Below are positions 58,642 to 64,000 of a DNA stretch of 64,000 bases, in pieces (position 1 is the stretch's first letter; the number at the start of each line of letters is the position of its first letter). Under the pieces are notes generated by a model, which worked only from the letters and a program-made list of their open reading frames with translations, was not told the DNA's origin and made no database searches. Source of the DNA: JACVRW01 sp963764665. Lineage in GTDB: Bacteria > Actinomycetota > Thermoleophilia > Solirubrobacterales > Thermoleophilaceae. Location: positions 124,001 to 188,000 of the forward strand of contig CAVXTL010000008.1 of NCBI GenBank assembly GCA_963764665.1, given 5' to 3'. The translations under genes were made by a program, and so were the position numbers.

Positions 58642-59841
58642 CTAGGACCAGGCGTCCCAGGCGCGCAGCGCCGGCAGCGGGTTGAACGGGTTCCCGCCGT
58701 CGTACCAGCCCGGCCCGCGCCAGAGCTCGAAGTGGAGGTGGCAGCCGCGAGCGTTGCCTGTGTCGCCCACCGCGCCGACCCGCTGGCCGGTGTAGACCCG
58801 GTCGCCTGGGGAGAAGGGGGACGGCTCCGCCAGGTGCATGTAGACGTAGTCCACGTTCGTGCCGGCGCCGTCGATCACGAGGTAGTTGCCCGCCGCCGAG
58901 TGGTACTGCTTGAACTTGACCCGGCCACCACGCGCGGCCACCAGCGGCGTGCCGCAGCGGGCAAAGACGTCCTGGCCCTGGTGGCTGTGACCGGCGCGGC
59001 CCGACCCGAAGTCGGCGCCCGAGCCGCCGAAGTCGTGGCGACCTCGCACCGGGAACATGTTGTCGTAGAGGTCGAAGGCGTCGCGGCCGTCGTCCTCCGT
59101 GGCGGCGCTGCGCACCGGGGCGCCGTCGCCGGCGGAGGCGGAGAGCCGGAACGAGTAGCGACCTGGCTTCGCGCCCGTGGACCCGATCCGGCCGTTCCAG
59201 GACACGCTCGTCACCGCGCCCGGCTCGGGCACGGGGTTCCACGTCTTGACCGCGCTGCCGTCACTAGCGCGCACGAGCTCTACGGCCAGCAGATCGGGCG
59301 CGTCGCCCGACACCCTGAACGAGAACGTGACCGCGCGCCGGGCGTCCACGAACGCCTTGGTGCGGCTCGTGCCGGTCTCCATCTGCGGAGCGCTCGGCAC
59401 CGGGCTGAGCTCGGTGTTGGGCTCCGGCGGGGGCGGAGGGAGGATCGCGATGGACTTCGTGGGTAACGAGCGGACCGATCGGCTCACGACCGCGGCCAGC
59501 GGACCGGTGACGGCGCCCAGCGGGACCTTCACGCTCAGACGGGTCGAGCCCCCGGGCCGCACCGGCGCCGAGGTGTCGTCGGAGCGGCCGTAGCTCCCGG
59601 TGAACACGATGCGCGCCACGTCGCCCAGAGCGGTCCCGCTCAGGCGCAGGGTGCTGGCGCCCTGAGCGCGCTTGTGCGAGGCGCAGCGCCGGATGCAGGA
59701 GACCTTGGTCAGCGCCGGCTTGGCGATATATGTCGCGCCGCCGCCACCACCGGACTGGGCCGCCGCCGCGGGGCTCATCGCGAGCGCGCAGGTCCCGAGC
59801 GCGAGTACGGCGCCTCCAGCGGGAATCCGGCTGTGTCGCAA
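58642..59841 (-). CDS. Secreted M23 (LytM-type) endopeptidase
   Basis: A 399-residue exported cell-wall hydrolase. The signal peptide is residues 1-28. Two beta-rich modules follow (about 35-130 and 150-240), then the M23 domain with zinc ligands in HSHQGQD and HLHFELW (HxH). TTG start at 59841 sits 2-3 nt after AGGAG, so the spacing is short. A c-di-AMP riboswitch precedes it, consistent with control of peptidoglycan hydrolases by this messenger in actinobacteria. Confidence 0.9.
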   Translation of the reverse strand: MRHSRIPAGGAVLALGTCALAMSPAAAAQSGGGGGATYIAKPALTKVSCIRRCASHKRAQGASTLRLSGTALGDVARIVFTGSYGRSDDTSAPVRPGGSTRLSVKVPLGAVTGPLAAVVSRSVRSLPTKSIAILPPPPPEPNTELSPVPSAPQMETGTSRTKAFVDARRAVTFSFRVSGDAPDLLAVELVRASDGSAVKTWNPVPEPGAVTSVSWNGRIGSTGAKPGRYSFRLSASAGDGAPVRSAATEDDGRDAFDLYDNMFPVRGRHDFGGSGADFGSGRAGHSHQGQDVFARCGTPLVAARGGRVKFKQYHSAAGNYLVIDGAGTNVDYVYMHLAEPSPFSPGDRVYTGQRVGAVGDTGNARGCHLHFELWRGPGWYDGGNPFNPLPALRAWDAWS

Positions 59842-59850
59842 AACTCCTAG

Positions 59851-60012
59851 GCCTCGCTTCGTTTGGCCTACGGGGTTAGCTGACGGGCTCGCGCCTGAAG
59901 TGCGGCGCTACGACCGGGACAATCCGGCCGATTCGCCCCCTCGGAGACCTACTTCGACGGTCTCCGAACGGTTCCCCCGCTCCCGAACGCCCTCGAGTTG
60001 AGCGCCGGAATT
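59851..60012 (-). promoter_or_regulatory. c-di-AMP (ydaO-yuaA) riboswitch
   Basis: The minus strand shows the conserved ydaO blocks in order: GAGCGGGGGAACC (about 59,983-59,970), GGGGCGAATC (about 59,939-59,930) and CCCGTCAGCTAACCCCGTAG (59,887-59,868). Binding of c-di-AMP usually turns expression off. A TAGGCC/GGCCTA pair next to the AGGAG of the M23 gene could be the expression platform. A minus-strand -10, TATACT, is at 60,042-60,037. It lies in the 293-bp gap between M23 and rplM. Confidence 0.92.
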
Positions 60013-60134
60013 CGGCAGGCACTGAATCGGCGCGGCAGTATACCCCTCACTCCGGCCTGGTCGTGGGGTGCGGGCGTGTGCCACACTACGGCCCGGTCGG
60101 CGCCGTTCCGGCGTGCGCGCCGATCCCCTGCTTC

Positions 60135-60569
60135 ATGAAGACGTATGTCGCGACACCCGCTTCGCGCGAGCGCAACTGGCTCGTCGTCGACGCCACCGGC
60201 AAGACGCTCGGCCGCTTGGCCACCCAGATCGCGGACACGCTCCGCGGCAAGCGCAAGGCCGAGTACACCCCACATTGCGACGTGGGCGACTTCGTGATCG
60301 TCGTGAACGCGGAGCGCATCTCCGTGACCGGCCGCAAGCGCGAGCAGAAGCTCTACTACCGGCACTCCGGGTATCCCGGAGGCCTTCGCAGCAGGACCCT
60401 GGCGGAGATGCTCGAGCGCCGTCCGGAGGAGGTCATCCGCAAGGCCGTGAAGGGAATGCTTCCGCGCAACCGACTGGGCCGTGCCCAGCTGCGCAAGCTG
60501 AAGGTCTACGCGGGCCCGGACCATCCGCACGCCGCCCAGCAGCCCGAGCCCATGGAGGTGGACGCGTGA
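60135..60569 (+). CDS. rplM: 50S ribosomal protein L13
   Basis: A 144-residue ribosomal protein, full length. MKTYVATPASRERNWLVVDA start, KTLGRLATQIADTLRGKRKAEYTPH and HSGYPGGLRSRTLAEMLERRPEEVI are diagnostic. ATG 60135 is chosen although the frame is open further upstream. It is followed by rpsI through a TGATG overlap, the standard rplM-rpsI pair. The 3' tail is slightly extended and acidic. Confidence 0.97.
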   Translation: MKTYVATPASRERNWLVVDATGKTLGRLATQIADTLRGKRKAEYTPHCDVGDFVIVVNAERISVTGRKREQKLYYRHSGYPGGLRSRTLAEMLERRPEEVIRKAVKGMLPRNRLGRAQLRKLKVYAGPDHPHAAQQPEPMEVDA

Positions 60570-61476
60570 TGCCCGAGGAACGCGACGGCGAGGCCCAGGA
60601 GCCTGAGGCCACGGACTCGCCCGAGGCCGGCGAGGGCCAGGAGCCCGAGGCCGTGCCCGGCGAGCCCGGCGAGGCCACCCCCGAGTCGCCCGAGGCCGAC
60701 GAGCCCCAGGAGCCCGAGGTAGAGGCCGAGGAGCCCAAGGCGGAGGCCGAGGATGCCGCCGAAGACGCCGAGGAGCCCGCGGTAGAGCCTGAGGAGCCCG
60801 CGGCAGAGGCTGAGGAGCCCGCCGCCGAGCCGGAGGCCGAGGAGCCCGCCGCGTCCGAGGACGCCGCCGAGCCCGCAGAGGAAAGCGCCGATGAGGCCGC
60901 AGAGCCGGTCGCCGAGGGCGACGAGGCCGCGCCCGCCGACGCTGACGAGGCAGAGCGCCCGCGCGGGCGCAAGAAGGAGTCCGACAAGAAGTCCGACGAG
61001 GAGCTGATCCCCGGAGCGCACCTCGAGCCGGATCTCGTGCTCGAGGAGGAGCAGCGCCCGCAGAGCGAGTTCGGCGAGTACGGCGAGGTGGACGAGACCA
61101 CCGGCGAGCCGGGCGAGGACGATGCCACCGGCGAGGCCGGAGTGGATGCCGCGCCCGTGGCACGCGAGCCGATCGCGCTGGCGGCCGACGCCCGCTACTC
61201 CGCCACCGGCAAGCGCAAGAGCGCCGTGGCGCGGGTCATCCTGAAGCCGGGCGAGGGCACTTACACCATCAACAGCAGGCACCTCGACGAGTACTTCCCG
61301 CGGATCCGCCTGCAGCGGATGGCCGCCCAGCCGCTCGAGGCAGCCGGCTACCAGACCCGCATGGACGTGGTGGCGCGAATCCACGGCGGCGGCATCTCCG
61401 CCCAGGCCACGGCGCTGCGCCATGGCATCGCACGCGCGCTCGTGGAGGCCGACCCGGCGCTTCGCGGCGAGCTCAA
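60569..61476 (+). CDS. rpsI: 30S ribosomal protein S9 with 208-residue acidic extension, C-terminus lost at a sequence junction
   Basis: The S9 domain begins near residue 209 (RYSATGKRKSAVARVILKPG) and is normal up to ALVEADPALRGEL. Then the sequence changes to AT-rich DNA reading NFKPYLLLDYY and stopping 16 codons on. The last 30-35 residues, including the basic tail that reaches the P-site tRNA, are absent. The first 208 residues are a Glu/Ala/Pro-rich acidic stretch with repeats such as EEPAAEAEEPAAEPEAEEPA; shorter acidic extensions are known in actinobacterial S9. Confidence 0.9.
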
Positions 61477-61485
61477 CTTCAAACC
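61470..61485. other. Composition breakpoint, probable chimeric join
   Basis: Within a few bases, at GAGCTCAA (61,469-61,476), the sequence turns from very GC-rich coding DNA to AT-rich DNA with archaeal-looking remnants. No integrase, tRNA, target duplication or IS end is seen at the border, and an essential gene is cut. Confidence 0.85.
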
Positions 61486-61616
61486 CTATCTTCTATTAGA
61501 CTACTACCTATACCCGAGGAGACTTCTATGACATGTCAATACAGACTCATTCAAAGGTATGGATAGTCTTAAGAGAAAGGAATATGTAACCTATTTGTGA
61601 CCTCTATTGAGCCTTA

Positions 61617-61986
61617 GAGAAAATTGTTCAAAAATTGTCTGAAACCTTTAATAATCCTATATTAGAGAAACATCCTATTTGGACTTTTATGATGATTCTC
61701 TAATAATAAACGGTTTTCCTCCTAATTTTACCAAACAATAAAGAGGGTTTTAAGCAATTTATATATATTCTGTGGAACGCGTTCCCTGATATAAGAATCA
61801 TATTTGATGACATTATTACTTATCGAGGAAAATAAAGTTGTTTGCCGATACGTTTTATTTGGAACTCATGAAGGTGAGTTTTTGGGGATCTTTCCAACCA
61901 AAAAGACTTTTAAAGTGAATGGGATGACCATATTTTACTTTAAGGATAGAAAATGTGTTCAGCGTTGGAACCTAGTAAAGATATGA
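61617..61986 (+). pseudogene. SnoaL-like ester cyclase, broken by several frameshifts
   Basis: Pieces in three frames line up as one SnoaL-fold protein: EKIVQKLSETFNNPILEK, LDFYDDSLIINGFPPNFTKQ, EGFKQFIYILWNAFPDIRII and, from about 61,831, NKVVCRYVLFGTHEGEFLGI to QRWNLVKI. The last two read through a lesion at about 61,826-61,835 where one inserted base restores the frame. The GTHxGEF...NGM...WN pattern is typical of the ester cyclase family. At least two indels in 370 bp mean decay or poor base calling. Confidence 0.6.
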
Positions 61987-63178
61987 CATCTTTAATGGAA
62001 CAGTTAAAGCCATAGTGACACCTACTTGATACATGTCAAATTATCAAGAATACCGGTGAAAGAATAACCAGAGCGTTCATGGTATTAATTTGTTTTATTC
62101 TTATGATTTAATTTGCGTTTTCTGCCAAGGTGTATTGTTGGGTGAGACCTTTTCTCCCTAGTTAATAACATTCTGCTGAGTGTAAAGAAACGTAGAAACA
62201 CTTTATTGGCATTCTACTTTGACAGCGTTAAACATACTTTTGCATTTTAATTATGATGATTCTTGAGAGGACTTTTCCTCTATGACCTGATGAAAGTTCA
62301 TAAATAATTGATTTAAATTTTTTTGATAAAAAATACTCTAGAAATGAAACAATTATCCTTGCCATTCATATCGGCTGTAAAAATTGTTATCATTTCTGGT
62401 TTTAGGTCGCTAACAATATTTAATAATTCATCGATCCGATACGAGCCTGAATGTATTCTATCGTCCCTAAAATGATGACTCAAAACCTTGTATTCTTGAG
62501 CTCTAGTTTGATTTGAGTTGGTACCTCCGAAACTATAATTATTTCATCATTCATTTACGTGTACATCATCTATGCATACATATCAAAATGAATTTGTTAA
62601 TAAGAATTACTTTCGGTGTTTGATTAATGCGTACTCTTAAAGACCTCAAAAATTTGAGTTGACTAGTTGGTTTTGCTAGTCATATCGTCTAGCTATTCGA
62701 GCAGACTGTCAACTATTCTATATATTACCTTGTTACTACCACGTTTGCATTATTAAATCCATATTTTGCATAGTTTACATACTACTGCAACTCATCCAAA
62801 CAAATAGGGGGACAAAAAAGATTGACTTGCAATTTCATTTTAGGATTAAATAGCTGGGGATTGATTGTCTATAGGGCTAATACTATCTATGCAATAAAAA
62901 GATGGATATTTGTTCATAATTATAATATTATCAACCCGAATTTATTATTTAATAACAAATCCTTGCATACAAATATAGAATACATTGGTAGGGACTATAT
63001 TAGAATTAGGGAAGCTACCCTTAATACGAAATATATCTAATCATCAATAGTGTAATTTTAAGCGTATGGATTCAAAATAGATTAAATGATTTTCACCATT
63101 TTATGAACTAATATATATTAATCTTATTTTATGCTTTATTACCTATGTTATCTAAATTTGTGTATATAGGGTGATAAT
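61987..63178. other. AT-rich stretch without a convincing gene
   Basis: Apart from a possible broken minus-strand frame at 62,313-62,554, I see no long frame, RNA gene or repeat here. The short frame at 62,822-63,040 (TTG start) has no recognisable motif and biased composition; I do not support it. Either intergenic archaeal DNA or coding DNA hidden by indels. Confidence 0.6.
62313..62554 (-). pseudogene. Possible broken coding remnant, unknown
   Basis: On the minus strand ATG 62554 reads MNDEIIIVSEVPTQIKLELK and stops at 62,480. A second frame overlapping it stays open to TAA at 62,313 and reads YRIDELLNIVSDLKPEMITI followed by FTADMNGKDN. Together they look like one small protein of about 80 residues interrupted by an indel. 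No family is recognised. Confidence 0.3.
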
Positions 63179-63733
63179 GTGTCCGTCGAATACTTGCATT
63201 ATGTGGCATCTTATAAGAAAAAGATAAAAAATCAACATAATAGCACTGATAAACGTATATCTTTACCAAAGAGAACATCTGTACGTACACCTTTGCATAA
63301 CAATAAGAATATGACAAAGGTTCATCTCGAATCCTGGTATAAAGAAAAATAAGAAATACCGAGTCTTGCTAGCTGAATCAAACGCTGGTGTACGCGCAAT
63401 AATCAAACTATTTTTGGAATCTTTGAATCTGGATTACATTGCTGTTGATAGCGGTGACGAGCTTTACGTCTTTTTTCTAATACTATTGACAATAGAGGGA
63501 AAAATTATGATGTTGTGTTACTCGATACCCATTTACATGGACTTTCTGGATTAGAGGTCGCAATCGAGATTCATAAACAGAGTCCCGATCAAAGGATTAT
63601 GATCATGAGCGCTTCACCACGAGAGCACTTGCCTGATGAATTAATAAAATCGACCAAAATAAACGAGGGTGATATTTTTACGAAACCATTTAGACTTGCG
63701 GAATTAATTTGTTCAATTGAACCAATACACTAG
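63179..63733 (+). pseudogene. Archaeal-type receiver-domain (CheY-like) protein with two frameshifts
   Basis: From 63,354 the sequence reads KYRVLLAESNAGVRAIIKLF, the start of a receiver domain, up to a TTTTTT run at 63,471-63,476. One added T continues it as SNTIDNRGKNYDVVLLDTHL (phospho-acceptor Asp in LLDT), then the Ser-Ala pair in MIMSASP and the Lys in FTKPFR, stopping at 63,733. A GTG-started frame at 63,179 adds a basic N-terminus, joined by another 1-nt shift near 63,350. Such stand-alone receivers are common in soil Thaumarchaeota. Confidence 0.6.
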
Positions 63734-64000
63734 TTTCGAATTATTTACATATAATATGTGATGTCATTTTTCTTACCTATTTATCTAGTTTTAGGCCTTG
63801 TTAATACCCACATTCCATATCGGATGAGGTTTTGATACTATCAATAATATATTTGTGGAATTGATATATCCATTATTTGTAGGCGGAGTGAAACAAATAT
63901 TTGCATAGGTCAATTTTGGATTTTTTTACTATGAAACTAACAAATGGTAACCTAATATGTCCACCCACAAGAAAGACCTTCCCGGATCACCATATCGGGA
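63734..64000. other. AT-rich end of window, no gene resolved
   Basis: Nothing clear is seen. An ATG at 63957 opens MSTHKKDLPGSPYR and runs to the window edge, so a gene may begin there. Confidence 0.4.

Noticed and set aside
62822..63040. 72-codon frame with TTG start in AT-rich DNA
   Set aside because: No ribosome site, motif or neighbour support; such frames arise by chance in AT-rich sequence.
61477..64000. Integrated plasmid, phage or genomic island
   Set aside because: No integrase, att site, tRNA, repeats or IS ends; an essential gene is cut without repair.
1..64000. CRISPR array, rRNA operon or transposase
   Set aside because: No regularly spaced repeats, rRNA sequence or transposase domain was seen anywhere.

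Overview
The window is two unlike pieces of DNA. Positions 1 to about 61,476 are a dense, very high-GC bacterial chromosome segment. The gene content and order fit a high-GC actinobacterium, most likely of the Thermoleophilia/Solirubrobacterales type (inference): CysO/Mec/CysM/MoeZ cysteine synthesis, rph-rdgB, GuaB3-GuaA, SUF genes with an Rrf2 regulator, many GTG/TTG starts and many 4-nt start/stop overlaps. From about 61,477 to 64,000 the base composition drops abruptly to AT-rich DNA. Its recognisable coding remnants (a SnoaL-like cyclase and a receiver-domain protein) look like those of soil ammonia-oxidising archaea. The switch falls inside rpsI and removes its C-terminus, so the join is most likely an assembly chimera.

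Layout. 1-1,114: end of an S15/CocE-type hydrolase. 1,253-12,322: iron and Fe-S block. sufB lies alone; a ferric-iron ABC transporter (futABC) starts behind a 16-bp palindrome like a DtxR/IdeR box; then come a GH20 hexosaminidase and a thioredoxin-fold protein; then the divergent operon rrf2-sufC-sufD-sufS-sufU, preceded by a palindromic operator. 12,368-15,124: SCO protein, GNAT enzyme and a NarL-type two-component pair. 15,125-19,429: a structured-RNA-plus-terminator region, then moeZ, a CAP-domain protein, cysO, a cupin and cysM. Mec, the protease that completes this pathway, is at 22,813. 19,440-21,472: TatA, two ferritin-like exported proteins and a TetR repressor. 21,512-26,051: diiron oxygenase/SCP2 fusion, Mec, zinc-ribbon/DUF2007 protein and two acyl-CoA dehydrogenases.

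26,059-34,082: beta-propeller lipoprotein, HExxH protein, DUF1802 protein, a beta-hydroxyacid dehydrogenase with HyuA/HyuB, and a small Cys/His protein. 34,294-40,954: flavin reductase, NadB, HDAC-like deacetylase, SPOR protein, glycosyltransferase and AsnB. 41,175-48,759: Flp-type pilin, MurI, Rph, RdgB, a CDF transporter, TldD/PmbA and HU. 48,808-57,917: PyrF, LysM protein, D,D-carboxypeptidase, PfkB kinase, GuaB3, GuaA and two exported hydrolase-like proteins. 57,914-61,476: cupin, YeaQ-type membrane protein, M23 endopeptidase under a c-di-AMP (ydaO) riboswitch, L13 and S9.

Regulatory signals are clear in several places: an iron box before futA, an Rrf2 operator, a TetR operator between divergent genes, a ydaO riboswitch, and a 15-bp promoter sequence shared by moeZ and cysM. 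Several genes have a TANNNT hexamer 6-10 nt before the start codon, which suggests leaderless mRNAs. Apparent single-base lesions occur in acyl-CoA dehydrogenase 2 and at the zinc-ribbon start, and several more occur in the AT-rich tail, so residual sequencing errors should be suspected. No tRNA, rRNA, CRISPR array, transposase or integrase was found.
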